Below the pieces are notes generated by a model. It was not told where the DNA came from, did not search any database, and saw only the letters and a program-made list of their open reading frames with translations. The translations under genes were made by a program, and so were the position numbers. From positions 23,733,795 through 23,797,794 of the forward strand of contig CM044858.1 in NCBI GenBank assembly GCA_024500155.1: a DNA stretch of 64,000 bases, read 5' to 3'. The stretch is from Chenopodium formosanum (Eukaryota > Streptophyta > Magnoliopsida > Caryophyllales > Amaranthaceae). Numbering within the stretch: position 1 is the first letter of the stretch; each line of letters begins with the position of its first letter. This document shows positions 8,764 through 20,213 of this stretch, piece after piece.

Positions 8764-11310
8764 TTTGACTCAATTGTCTTTGTTGAATGTATTTGACTTT
8801 CATTTGATTCAAAAAGCGTTGTTGAATGTGTTTGACTTTCATTTGAATCAATTAGCTTTGTTGAATGCATTTGAGTTTTATTTAATTCAAAAATCTTTGT
8901 ATGAATGTGTTTGACATTCATTTGACCCAATTACCTTTGTTGAATGCATTTGACTTTCATTTGATTCAATATATCTCTTTTTTGTTGCTATTGAAAACAA
9001 GTTGTCTTACTAGTTGTTGCTAGATTTCATTAAATTTTGTCTTGTTTCCATATATCAACAAATTCTGACAAATAATTTTATATTTGTAGCAATTTAGAAA
9101 CAAATTGAGGCAACAAATTTTTGAATTGTTCCTATTAGAAATTAGCCGTCTTACTAGTTGTTGCATTTTACATTCATTTGATTCAAAAACCTTTGTGTGA
9201 ATGTGTTTGATTTTCATTTGCCTCAACTAGCTTTGTTAATTGCATTTCACTTTCATTTAATTCAAAAAGCTTTCTTTGAATGTGTTTGACTTTCATTTGA
9301 CTCAATTAGCTTTGTTGAATGCATTTTACTTTCATTTGATTCAAAAAGCTTTGTTTGAATGTGTTTGACTTTCATTTGAATCAATTATTGTTGTTGAATG
9401 CATTTGACTTTCATTGGATTCAAAAAGCTTTGTTTGAATGTGTTTGACTTTCATTTGACTCAATTAGCATTGTTGCATGCATTTAACTTTCACTTGATTC
9501 AAAAAGTTTTTTTGAATGTGTTTGATTTTCATTTGACTCAATAATCTTTATTGAATGTATTTGACTTTCATTTGATTCAAAAATCGTTGTTGAATGTGTT
9601 TGACTTTCATTTGACTCAATTAGCTTTGTTGAATGCATTTGAGTTTCATTCGATTAAGAAAGCTTTGTATGAATGTGTTTGACTTTCATTTAACCCAATT
9701 ACCTTTATTGAATGCATTTGACTTTCATTTGATTCAATATATCTCTTTTTTGTTGCTATTAAAAATAAGTTGTCTTACTAGTTGTTACAAGATTTCATCA
9801 AATTTTGTCTTGTTTCCATATATCAACAAATTCTGACAAATAATTTTTTATTTGTAGCGATTTAGAAACAAATTGAGCCAACAAATTTTTGAATTGTTCC
9901 TATTAGAAATTAGTCGTCTTACTAGTTGTTGCATTTTACATTTAATTTTCTCAAAAAGTTTTGTTTGAATGTGTTTGACTTTCTAAGACTCAATTAGCTT
10001 TGTTGAATGCATTTGACTTTCATTTGACTCAAAAAGCTTCGTTCAAATGTGTTTGACTTTCATTTGAGTCAAAAAGCTTTGTTGAATGCATTTGACTTTC
10101 ATTTGATTTAAAAAGTTTTGTTTGAATGTGTTTGACTTTCATTTGAGTCAAAAAGCTATGTTGAATGCATTTGACTTTCATTTGATTAAAAAAGCATTGT
10201 TTGAATGTGTTTGACTTTCATTTGACTCAATTATCTTTGTTGAATGCATTTTACTTTCATTTTATTCAAAAATCTTTGTTTGAATGTGTTTGACTTTCAT
10301 TTGACTCAATTGTCTTTGTTGAATGTATTTGACTTTCATTTGATTCAAAAAAAGTTGTTGAATGTGTTTTACTTTCATTTGACTCAATTAGCTTTGTTGA
10401 ATAAATTTGAGTTTTATTTGATTCAAAAAGCTTTGTATGAATGTGTTTGACTTTCATTTGACCCAATTACCTTTGTTGAATGCATTTGACTTTCATTTGA
10501 TTCAATATATCTCTTTTTTTGTTGCTATTGAAAACAAGTTGTCTTACTAGTTGTTGCTAGATTTCATCAAATATTTTCTTGTTTCCATCTATCAACAAAT
10601 TCTGACAACTAATTTTTTATTTGTAGCGATTTAGAAACAAATTGAGGCAACAAATTTTTGAATTGTTCCTATTAGAAATTAGCCGTCTTATTAGTTGTTG
10701 CATTTTACATTCATTTGATTCAAAAAGCTTTGTTTGAATGTGTTTGACTTTCATTTGACTCAATTAGCTTTGTTGAATGCATTTGACTTTCATTTGATTC
10801 AAAAAGCTTTGTTTGAATGTGTTTGATTTTCATTTGAGTCAAAAAACTTTGTTGAATGCATTAGACTTTCATTTAGTTCAAAAAGCTTTGTTTGGATGTG
10901 TTTGACTTTCATTTGAGTCAAAAAGCTATGTTGAATGCATTTGACTTTCATTTGATTCAAAAAGCTTTGTCTGAATGTGTTTGACTCAATTAACTTTGTT
11001 GAATGCATTTGACTTTCATTTGATTCAAAAAGCTTTGTTTGAATGTGTTTGACTTTCATTTAACTCAATTGTCTTTGTTGAATGTATTTGACTTTCATTT
11101 GATTCAAAAAGCGTTGTTGAATGTGTTTGACTTTCATTTGACTCAATTAGCTTTACTGAAAGCATTTGAGTTTTATTTGATTCAAAAAGCTTTGTATGAA
11201 TGTGTTTGACTTTCATTTGACCTAATTACCTTTGTTGAATGCATTTGACTTTCATTTGATTCAATATATCTCTTTTTTGTTGCAATTGAAAACAAGTTAT
11301 CTTACTAATT
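8764..11310 (+). repeat. Satellite A in 769-bp higher-order repeats
   Basis: Tandem 79-mers interrupted by S at 8970-9165, 9738-9933, 10506-10702 and 11265-11310 (the last cut by the LTR element). S-to-S spacing is 768, 768 and 759 bp. The 759-bp unit is explained by loss of 10 bp (TTTCATTTGA) from the A unit near 10980. Minus-strand open frames here (KHIQTKLFESNESQ-like) are satellite translations, not genes. Confidence 0.92.
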
Positions 11311-12936
11311 TGATGTGTGTCATAAATGGCACAAATTTGACGAGCATTTAGGTCCTTTCTATTCTCTTTTCATAGCTTTCATGCTTAATAAGTGCTTAGT
11401 TTTATGCTTTGTTGCTTAGTTTTACCTTTCTTCTCTTATTTTGTAGCTTTTGTGCATTTCGTTGGTTTTCTAGCCTTTTCTTCTTTATTTGCTCTATTTT
11501 CGTGGTTGTAGGTATTGGACGAGGTTCGGGTCTTGATTTTGGTGTTCCACTATGGTGGAAGAAGCTTTTGGATCAAGTTCATGGAATTTGGGAAGCTCAA
11601 GATGCAAAGAAGTGGAAGTTCCAAATCTTGGCTCTTCTCTTGTGCTCCCTTCAAAGGAAGTGTGTGCCCTCAATATTAAGCCTTAGCTACTGCCTACCTT
11701 GTCCTCCATCATAAATCATGTGTGCACCCCTTGAGCTTGAAGAGTTGAAGATTCGAAGAAACCCAGCTGAGTGCGGCCGCACGCGCAGAAGGTGCGGGCG
11801 CACACGAAGGATGTGCGGCCGCACACCATGGTGGTGCGGGCGCACATCCTCTGTTGTGCGGCCGCACCAACGTGGGTCTTTTCCGATCGGATTTCGACGA
11901 TTTTCTCTCTCTTCTTATACCTATTTGAACCCAATTTTTGTAAGAAGTTTCATAATAGAATTAGATCATATTCTAGCTTAGTTGAGAGCTTCCCTCTCTA
12001 GATTTAGGGGTTAGTTTTAGGAGTAGATTTTAGAGAGAGAAAGTGAAGAATTTCAATGGTGATTGAGAGATTGAAGATCCAATGGTGACAATTGTATTGA
12101 GATCTACTCTATTACCAATGAGCATTTCTAAACTCTATCTCATTTATTGTTTTGTTTAGTATTCATGTTTGGATTGTTTTATTTTGATTAGATCTTGATG
12201 ATTTGATGATTGATGTTTGATTAGAGTAATTGTTCTTCTTTAATTGTAGATTCTTTGATTGTTGATTGTTGATTTCTTTAGTTGTTGGTTGAATTGATGA
12301 TGTTTCTTGAGTAGATGTTTGGTTAGGGATTTGGTGAAGCTTATATTATGTAATGGATTGATGTAGATTGGGGATTTTGACGGAGTTGATGATGTGATTA
12401 AATTGGTTAATTGATTATGTGCATGTGTGTGTTTAATTTAGGCTTGATCACCCTAGTTATTCACACTAGATTGCATTGTAAGTTCACATTGATACGGACC
12501 ATTGATTTGTGGCTTGCATTTACACGATTGAGGTGTCTTGTGATGTTTCCTAGCTAGAGTTTATCGTAGTTGACACTAGTTAGACCTCTAGGAGAATAGC
12601 TTGATATGCTCTTTTGGTTGCATAATTGATCTTCCCTCACATTGCTTGACTTAGTCAACTTCCTAAACCAATTTGCATTGTTCATTGCTATTATAAGTGA
12701 ATCCTAATCCCTAGCATTTTATTTGTTTGATTTCTTTGTCCTAGTAGTTGTTAGTGTCCTCTTTTACCCTTTGTCTTCGACCTAGCTTAGGCACATAATT
12801 GAAAGCACTTAGACATTACCGTTCCTTTGGGTTCGACCCTTAACTTACCTCTATACTTGTATTTAGGTTTGTTGAGTGTTTATAAATTTTGTTTGGCTTA
12901 GGAGGATTAGTCCAACGACCTAATTTTCCCACGTCA
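11311..12936 (+). repeat. 5' LTR
   Basis: 1626 bp, TG...CA termini, AT-rich except for a GC-rich block of palindromes at 11771-11867. It is immediately followed by AAA and the primer-binding site. It lacks the 6-bp CACCAT-type insertion and one G that are present in the 3' LTR. Confidence 0.93.
11771..11867. promoter_or_regulatory. Five 12-bp palindromes at 21-bp spacing in the 5' LTR
   Basis: GTGCGGCCGCAC at 11771, 11813 and 11856 alternates with GTGCGGGCGCAC at 11792 and 11834. Starts are 21, 21, 21 and 22 bp apart, two helical turns. The block is a GC island in an AT-rich LTR. The 3' LTR has an identical array at 17853-17949, and the diverged LTR fragment at 41869-43665 keeps two units. 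A protein-binding array is inferred from geometry and conservation; the binder is unknown. Confidence 0.7.
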
Positions 12937-12939
12937 AAA

Positions 12940-12957
12940 TGGCGCCGTTGCTGGGGA
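12940..12957 (+). other. Primer-binding site, tRNA-Asp type
   Basis: TGGCGCCGTTGCTGGGGA, 3 bp after the LTR. It matches the complement of the plant tRNA-Asp 3' end except at one position (T for C at base 13). tRNA-Asp priming is typical of Athila/Tat-type Ty3/gypsy elements. Confidence 0.82.
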
Positions 12958-13049
12958 ACGGTGTCTATGTTTAAGTGTTTTTGATTGCTTGAGTGTAGGT
13001 CTTTGTGTATACTTTTCTTTTATTTGATTTTTGCTTGTTTTGTATAAAA

Positions 13050-15134
13050 ATGGAAAATACCTCATTTCCTCAATTTGAGAATGAGCCATTTTGGGTGTAC
13101 TTTAATAGATTAGAGAACTTCATTAGTTACCATGGTTATGATCTTTGGAAGGCTTATGAGATTTATTATCATAATTTGACTAAGCAAACAAGAGACATTG
13201 TTGAAAGCATGTTTAATGGTAGATTTCGGGCATTGTCAATTGATAATGCTTGGGATTTTTATGTATGGTTTGCTAGAGATAGTTATAATCGTGGTCATGG
13301 TTGTTCAAATGCTTCTATTGATGATTGTTATGGTCCATGTTCCATGAATAATGAATCTTGCATGTCTTCTTGTGCCCCCATCCCCCATGTTAATGATGCC
13401 ACTCATATCTCTAGTGTTGATCCTCACCACATGCTTTCTCATAATTCTTTTCCTCATTATGCTCCTCAACTCTCTTCACCTTTGACAACCTTGGAGCCTA
13501 ACATTGAGTCTTCTTATAATCAAATTGGTGGTTCTTTGAGAAAATTGGAGATGAATTCTAATTTGGAACCAAATGAGATGAGATATTTGGAGATTGTAAG
13601 AAGCCAAATGGAATTGTTGAAAAAGTTGGAAGAGAGCAATGAGGTTGTTTTTAGAAAGAATGAGGAGATGGAGAGTCAATTGTCATCAATATTGAATGTA
13701 AATGAAGTTTCTACTACTTTGGTAGATGTGGAAGATGATGATGATGATTGTTTTGAGAGGCCTAAGGTGTGTGAGGAGGACATTAGAGAGCCTATGAGTG
13801 AGGAAAAGGGTGTAGAGATGGATGTTCCAAAAGAGAGTTTGCATTTTGAACCTCCTTCCCAATTTGAATTTTGTTCCATTGACCCTTTACATGGAGTTGA
13901 AGAGAAATTAAAATGGTTGACTTCTCTTAATTTTGAGGAAACATTAATTCAAGTTAAGAAGGATGGGACATTGCAATTTTTGAAGCGTGGAGAAGTTGTG
14001 AGGAGAGAGAGTGAGGATGAGAAGGATGAAGTAGTCTCCATGGGAGATTGGATGTTTGAGGGTGATGAGAACCAAGAGGTTTTGAGTGTTGAAGAACCAA
14101 TTGAAGAGTCCATTTCCCCACCCACCTCCCTTGATTGCAATTTCATTCCCCCATTCCTCAATTTTGAAGACCAACCTTCTTCCACCCCATCTCCTTTGTA
14201 TGATGACCATGGTTTCTTTGAGGGTGAGGCATTGAGCTTAGATGATTTTGATGAAGAAGAGGTTCCATGTGATAAGGTTGAGGAGGTAGAACCTACTTTA
14301 GATGATTATGAAGATGAGAGTGAAGTGTTTGGTGAGGTTGAATCTCCAACTCTTATCTCAAATTTTCAACCATTACCCTCCTTTTTCACCTTTGATGACC
14401 CTTTCTCTTCTACATTTTCCACCATTGAGATGGATGAGGCCTTTTTAGAGGGAGATTGTACTTCTCATGATTATTTTGAGCTACCTCCCAAGTTTGACCC
14501 TCAACCCTTTGATGAGCTTCCTTTGAACCTTGATCGTGATTTGAAGCTTTTGAGAGCTCTCTTAGGGTGTGAAGTTTGTGAGGAGGATGTGATTGAGAAT
14601 GAGCTTGATTTGAATGATGATGAATTGGAGGAGAGCCCTTTGGATGTGAGTTCATTGGATGAGAGAGCTTGTGTTTCAATGGATAGTGGTGTAAGTGAGC
14701 AACCAATTCCTATTCCTTCACCTTACACCTCATTTTCAAGAAAGCTTGATCTTGTTCCCTCTTATCCCATGTCATTACCTTCTTTTCTCATATCCCCTCC
14801 TCTTGAAAAACCTTTAGTCCCTCAAGTGCCTCATTTGATGACTTTTAAGGATGACGGTGGGATTTTCAACCAAAAATATTTTGTTGGGAAGAGTATGCCT
14901 TCTTCTTTTTCTTTAATTTCTCTTCCTTTTTCTTATATTCTTGTTTTTCCCTTCTCTCCTTCTTCTTCTTGGCATACTTCTTCTCAACTCCATAGGTGTG
15001 CACTATGCTTGTTGCATGCCTTATTTTTGTCATGTACATACTTGCTCTCATATGAAATGTGTAGTAATGCATTTGACAAGCTCTTGCGATCGTTGCAATA
15101 TTATTTTACTAGAGCGGTCAAGCTTGGACCTTAA
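13050..15134 (+). CDS. Gag-like protein of the LTR element
   Basis: 694 aa, starting at the ATG at 13050 (MENTSFPQFENEPFW); the frame is open from 13005 but with no earlier ATG. Residues about 1-82 resemble the N-terminal gag-like domain found in plant LTR elements (EPFWVYFNRLENF, TRDIVESMFNG, DNAWDFYVWFARDSY). About 160-215 is a likely coiled coil (Leu/Glu/Lys heptads). Beyond about 225 the chain is strongly acidic and repetitive (an EDDDDD run, many Glu/Asp with Pro-Ser-Thr). The C-terminus is hydrophobic and Ser/Phe-rich. There is no CCHC knuckle, protease or polymerase. It could package the element's RNA into particles made by a helper; that is inference. The frame is intact despite the lack of pol. 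Confidence 0.75.
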   Translation: MENTSFPQFENEPFWVYFNRLENFISYHGYDLWKAYEIYYHNLTKQTRDIVESMFNGRFRALSIDNAWDFYVWFARDSYNRGHGCSNASIDDCYGPCSMNNESCMSSCAPIPHVNDATHISSVDPHHMLSHNSFPHYAPQLSSPLTTLEPNIESSYNQIGGSLRKLEMNSNLEPNEMRYLEIVRSQMELLKKLEESNEVVFRKNEEMESQLSSILNVNEVSTTLVDVEDDDDDCFERPKVCEEDIREPMSEEKGVEMDVPKESLHFEPPSQFEFCSIDPLHGVEEKLKWLTSLNFEETLIQVKKDGTLQFLKRGEVVRRESEDEKDEVVSMGDWMFEGDENQEVLSVEEPIEESISPPTSLDCNFIPPFLNFEDQPSSTPSPLYDDHGFFEGEALSLDDFDEEEVPCDKVEEVEPTLDDYEDESEVFGEVESPTLISNFQPLPSFFTFDDPFSSTFSTIEMDEAFLEGDCTSHDYFELPPKFDPQPFDELPLNLDRDLKLLRALLGCEVCEEDVIENELDLNDDELEESPLDVSSLDERACVSMDSGVSEQPIPIPSPYTSFSRKLDLVPSYPMSLPSFLISPPLEKPLVPQVPHLMTFKDDGGIFNQKYFVGKSMPSSFSLISLPFSYILVFPFSPSSSWHTSSQLHRCALCLLHALFLSCTYLLSYEMCSNAFDKLLRSLQYYFTRAVKLGP

Positions 15135-17371
15135 GCAAGCCTTTCTCGGGAAGTAACCCGTGTTTTAGATTAGATTTTCCTTTTCTTTTTAGAATAGATT
15201 TTTCTCTCATGGAAATTTTTGTGTGCCTTTTGCTAGGTACATAACTTGATATACTTTGGTGCTTCGATTTGGATCAAGAATCAAGGAAGGTCGACTCCTA
15301 TTTTTGCTAGCACATGGAAACAAGGTTCAATTCTTGGGAAATTAGCTATGAAAGGTTTAATTGGGTCATTTGCGGGTATTTACACCCACCTAATATCCGG
15401 TAATATCCTTCCTTGCTCTTTCTCTAGTGGATGATAACTTGTTGGACATATGTTGGTTTGTTGGATTGATCTCCTTGTTTTCCCCTCCCATGGATTATAT
15501 GATTTATGTTTGAGTGTATTGTCTCATTCAAGCTTGGGGGAGGGTATTTAATCATGCTTGGTGGAATGTTGATCCTTATATGTTATGCACCTTTGTATAT
15601 GCTTTTCCATGTTTCTTATATTTTGAAAAATTCCAAAAAGATTTTTGTTTCTATCAAGGCAAATTTGCAATGTGTTTTGTTTTGTTCTTGCTTTGGACAT
15701 AATAACATTTGGACTTGTATAATTGAATGCTTTTCTTCTTAAATGGTAATGGTGTGCACGGTTTGAGAGTACGCTTGGTTGATTCTAGGATAAAGCATGC
15801 TAAGGTAGTTGGTTAGAACTAGTGGGAACTTGAAGCAAGATTCTACTTGTTTGTGGGATGTTTGGTAGTTGCTTCCTATAGTCGATTTGACACCAATAGT
15901 GAGTTTTTGCTACAACCATGTGAGTTCTATGTTTTTCAAGCCTTCTACCTTACTTGTATGAGCGGCATGGATCCTTGACTTTTTGCAAACCTAATCTTGA
16001 AACTTGACTCATAGATCTTGAATCCGAGACCGAACCATTTAGGGAGGACAAAGGCACCTTTTTCGGGGTGGTATTTTTCATTTTTAGGATAGTTTTATTC
16101 ATTTTTGTTATTTTTGGGTTTACATTTGCCTTCTTGCAACCATTTGAGCCTTATACCTTCTTTTCAAGCCACATCTTTAGATCTTTGGCCTTTTGTTTCA
16201 TTTTCTTTCTTTTCTTGGTTTTTGTGAAGCAATTGATCATTCTTGATGGAGTTTGTGGTGGAGAAGTTGCAATGTTTGGTTCTTATGAAAGCAAGATTGT
16301 GTTATGATTTCTTTGTGAATAATGGCAAATGAGTATGAGTAAAAGCCGTCCTACATTATAAAAGGCATGGACAAATAAGTGCTAAGTCGAAAAAGCCGTC
16401 CAAAGTTAAAAGAGGCGAGGACAAAGCACTATCAAAATAAAAAGGAAAAAAAGTGAAAAATGAAAAAATTCAAAAATATTTTGATGTGAGTTTTCTCCCT
16501 TTTTGAGCATTGAGGACAATGCTCCATTTAAGCTTGGGGGGAAGCGTTCTCATGCTTTTTGTGTATATGTTTGTGATTTATAGCTTTGAATAAGCTTGGG
16601 GTGTTAGTTTGTTTTTGTTTGGTGACTACTTGATTGTGGTTCTAAGAATTGGCCGTTCTTTGCTTCACTATTAGGAAAAACACCAAATTTTAAATTTTAG
16701 CCTACCTTCACCCTTTTGCCTTAACGTTACAACCTTGGGGAAAGACCTTTTGACCTAAATGGTTGAGTCACTCATCGGTGGAGAGGAATGTGAGTTTTAG
16801 GAATAGGGAGAGGGAATGCAAAAGTCAAGATGTCGAGTAGCCTAAAAATTCTCTTTTTCCGGTTCCTTCGTGGAATCATTGGGATGCTCATTTGAGGTCG
16901 ATTTGAAGCTATTAGGAAGAACGCGGTAAGATCGTTTGGGATGAAAGTGGATTGTGAAAGCTAGTTCCTATGCTTAGCATATTTATGCTTTAATTAACCT
17001 TGGGTATCTTGGAACGTGCACTCCCTTACTTGTTTAGAAAGATTTGCATCCACTTGTGCTTGTACATTTGCAAAAAGTCCTTTCATGAACATTTGTTTGC
17101 TTTTCTTGTATTTTGTTTTCTTTTTCATGCTTTGCCTTGTTTGTATTATTATGAGAGTTATGGGTCAAACTCTTAGGATACCCTTACGAGACCTCACTCG
17201 TCCTCATAGACGACTTTGGGGTTTAAAGGGCTTGTTGTAGCTAAAAACAACCGTGATTCCTACGAAAGTGAGTTAGTGTATATTCTCATCTCGTCTTTTC
17301 TTTAGTTTGTTTTAATAAGCTCGTCATTTCCACTCCCTTGGTTTTGTTTCGCTCGAGGACGAGCAAAAGGT
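15135..17371 (+). other. Internal non-coding region of the LTR element
   Basis: About 2.2 kb between the gag-like ORF and the polypurine tract, with only short frames and no recognisable domain. It contains two polypurine-like duplicates, AAGCTTGGGGG at 15530 and 16530, and an A-rich stretch at 16437-16480. It ends with CTCGAGGACGAGCAAAAGG (17352-17370), just before the real polypurine tract. A long 3' non-coding region is common in Athila/Tat-type elements. Confidence 0.75.
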
Positions 17372-17386
17372 AAGCTTGGGGGTATT
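17372..17386 (+). other. Polypurine tract
   Basis: AAGCTTGGGGGTATT lies directly before the 3' LTR. The G-run would prime plus-strand DNA synthesis. The exact primer end cannot be fixed by eye. Confidence 0.7.
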
Positions 17387-19019
17387 TGATGTGTGTCATA
17401 AATGGCACACATTTGACGAGCATTTAGGTCCTTTCTATTCTCTTTTCATAGCTTTCATGCTTAATAAGTGCTTAGTTTTATGCTTTGTTGCTTAGTTTTA
17501 CCTTTCTTCTCTTATTTTGTAGCTTTTGTGCATTTCGTTGGTTTTCTAGCCTTTTCTTCTTTATTTGCTCTATTTTCGTGGTTGTAGGTATTGGACGAGG
17601 TTCGGGTCTTGATTTTGGTGATCCACTATGGTGGAAGAAGCTTTTGGATCAAGTTCATAGAATTTGGGAAGCTCAAGATGCAAAGAAGTGGAAGTTCCAA
17701 ATCTTGGCTCTTCTCTTGTGCTCCCTTCAAAGGAAGTGTGTGCCCTCAATATTAAGCCTTAGCTACTGCCTACCTTGTCCTCCATCACCATCATAAATCA
17801 TGAGTGCACCCCTTGAGCTTGAAGAGTTGAAGATTCGAAGAAACCCAGCTGAGTGCGGCCGCACGCGCAGAAGGTGCGGGCGCACACGAAGGATGTGCGG
17901 CCGCACACCATGGTGGTGCGGGCGCACATCCTCTGTTGTGCGGCCGCACCAACGTGGGTCTTTTCCGATCGGATTTCGACGATTTTCTCTCTCTTCTTAT
18001 ACCTATTTGAACCCAATTTTTGTAAGAAGTTTCATAATAGAATTAGATCATATTCTAGCTTAGTTGAGAGCTTCCCTCTCTAGATTTAGGGGTTAGTTTT
18101 AGGAGTAGATTTTAGAGAGAGAAAGTGAAGAATTTCAATGGTGATTGAGAGATTGAAGATCCAATGGTGACAATTGTATTGGAGATCTACTCTATTACCA
18201 ATGAGCATTTCTAAACTCTATCTCATTTATTGTTTTGTTTAGTATTCATGTTTGGATTGTTTGATTTTGATTAGATCTTGATGATTTGATGATTGATGTT
18301 TGATTAGAGTAATTGTTCTTCTTTAATTGTAGATTCTTTGATTGTTGATTGTTGATTTCTTTAGTTGTTGGTTGAATTGATGATGTTTCTTGAGTAGATG
18401 TTTGGTTAGGGATTTGGTGAAGCTTATATTATGTAATGGATTGATGTAGATTGGGGATTTTGACGGAGTTGATGATGTGATTAAATTGGTTAATTGATTA
18501 TGTGCATGTGTGTGTTTAATTTAGGCTTGATCACCCTAGTTATTCACACTAGATTGCATTGTAAGTTCACATTGATACGGACCATTGATTTGTGGCTTGC
18601 ATTTACACGATTGAGGTGTCTTGTGATGTTTCCTAGCTAGAGTTTATCGTAGTTGACACTAGTTAGACCTCTAGGAGAATAGCTTGATATGCTCTTTTGG
18701 TTGCATAATTGATCTTCCCTCACATTGCTTGACTTAGTCAACTTCCTAAACCAATTTGCATTGTTCATTGCTATTATAAGTGAATCCTAATCCCTAGCAT
18801 TTTATTTGTTTGATTTCTTTGTCCTAGTAGTTGTTAGTGTCCTCTTTTACCCTTTGTCTTCGACCTAGCTTAGGCACATAATTGAAAGCACTTAGACATT
18901 ACCGTTCCTTTGGGTTCGACCCTTAACTTACCTCTATACTTGTATTTAGGTTTGTTGAGTGTTTATAAATTTTGTTTGGCTTAGGAGGATTAGTCCAACG
19001 ACCTAATTTTCCCACGTCA
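17387..19019 (+). repeat. 3' LTR
   Basis: 1633 bp, near-identical to 11311-12936, with five substitutions, a 6-bp insertion near 17787 and one extra G near 18181. It carries the same five-palindrome array (17853-17949). It is followed by the TAGTT target copy. Confidence 0.93.
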
Positions 19020-19747
19020 TAGTTGTTGCTAGATTTCATCAAATTGTGTCTTGTTTCCATATATCAACAAATTCTGACAACTAATTTTTTATTTGTAGCG
19101 ATTTAGAAACAAATTGAGGCAACAAATTTTTGAATTGTTCCTATTAGAAATTAGCCGTCTTACTTGTTGTTGCATTTTACATTCATTTGATTTAAAAAAC
19201 TTTGTTTGAATGTGTTTGACTTTCATTTGACTCAATTAGCTTTGTTGAATGCATTTGACTTTCATTTGATTCAAAAAGTTTTGTTTGAATGTGTTTGACT
19301 TTCATTTGAGTCAAAAAGCTTTGTTGAATGCATTTGACTTTCATTTGATTCAAAAAGCTTTGTTTGAATGTGTTTGACTTTCATTTGAGTCAAAAAGCTA
19401 TATTGAATGCATTTGAATTTCATTTGATTCAAAAGGCTTTGTTTGATTGTGTTTGACTTTCATTTGACTCAATTATATTTGTTGAATGCATTTGACTTTC
19501 ATTTGATTCAAAAAGCTTTGTTTGAATGTGTTTGACTTTCATTTGACTCAATTGTCTTTGTTGAATGTATTTGATTTTCATTTGATTCAAAAAGCGTTGT
19601 TGAATGTGTTTGACTTTCATTTGACTCAATTAGCTTTGTTGAATGCATTTGAGTTTTGTTTGATTCAAAAAGCTTTGTATGAATGTGTTTGCCTTTCATT
19701 TGACCCAATTACCTTTGTTGAATGCATTTGACTTTCATTTGATTCAA
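19020..19747 (+). repeat. Remainder of split S, then satellite A
   Basis: 19020-19174 completes the S copy interrupted at 11310. About seven A units follow up to the last S before the B array. Confidence 0.9.
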
Positions 19748-20213
19748 TATATCTCTTTTTTGTTGCTATTGAAAACAAGTTTTCTTACTAGTTGTTGCTA
19801 GATTTCATCAAATTTTGTCTTGTTTCCATAAATCAACAAATTTTGACAACTAATTTTTTATTTGTAGCAATTTAGAAACAAATTGAGGCAACAAATTTTT
19901 TATTTGTTGTCATTCAGCAATGCCATTTTACAAAACGTTTGGCAACAAAATTTCTAGTTGTTGCTATTGGAGACACTTGTTTTACTATTTGTTGCTTATA
20001 TGACATCAAATTTGAATTTGTTGCCATTAGAAACAAGTTGTGTTATAAATTGTTGCTAATTTATTAAGAGTCATTGAAGTAATTTACATAATATGTTGTA
20101 ATAAGTAAAACGAAAACAAGTTATCTTGTTCTATACAAAAGAAATATTAGAATGAATTAATAATCGTTCAATCAATTTTAGAATAAAACGAAGGCAATAA
20201 ATAAATATATATT
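19748..20213 (+). repeat. S plus link sequence, A-to-B transition copy 1
   Basis: Starts as S and then departs into a unique link (ATTTGTTGTCATT..., TTTACAAAACGTTTGGC, repeated TTGTTGC/GAAACAAG words, then AT-rich) before the first B unit. It matches 47501-48030 and 60975-61502 over its whole length. It is about 60 bp shorter because sequence between two ATTTTTT runs is missing (near 19899). Confidence 0.88.

Larger units (their letters stand above)
11311..19019 (+). mobile_element. LTR retrotransposon with gag-like ORF and no pol (TR-GAG / LARD-like)
   Basis: 7709 bp: LTR (11311-12936), tRNA-Asp-type primer site, one gag-like ORF, about 2.2 kb non-coding, polypurine tract, LTR (17387-19019). 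Both LTRs begin TGATGTG and end CACGTCA. The target duplication is TAATT (11306-11310) versus TAGTT (19020-19024), one mismatch. It sits inside an S segment. Removing 7714 bp restores S-to-S spacing of 769 bp. By eye the LTRs differ by five substitutions plus 6-bp and 1-bp indels, about 99.7% identity, so insertion was recent. No protease, RT, RNase H or integrase motif is visible. Mobility would depend on a related Ty3/gypsy (Athila/Tat-like) helper; that lineage is inferred from the primer site and polypurine motif. Confidence 0.93.

Noticed and set aside
2259..11216. Repeated small frames encoding KHIQTKLFESNESQ-like peptides (also near 19.5, 38-40, 47, 53 and 60 kb)
   Set aside because: Minus-strand translation of satellite A. 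The 79-bp unit is not a multiple of three, so the frame drifts between units; no conserved start or length.
11718..12001. Overlapping Arg-rich 70-90-codon frames in both LTRs (also 17800-18083)
   Set aside because: They come from the GC-rich palindrome array; frames are open on both strands and lack any domain.
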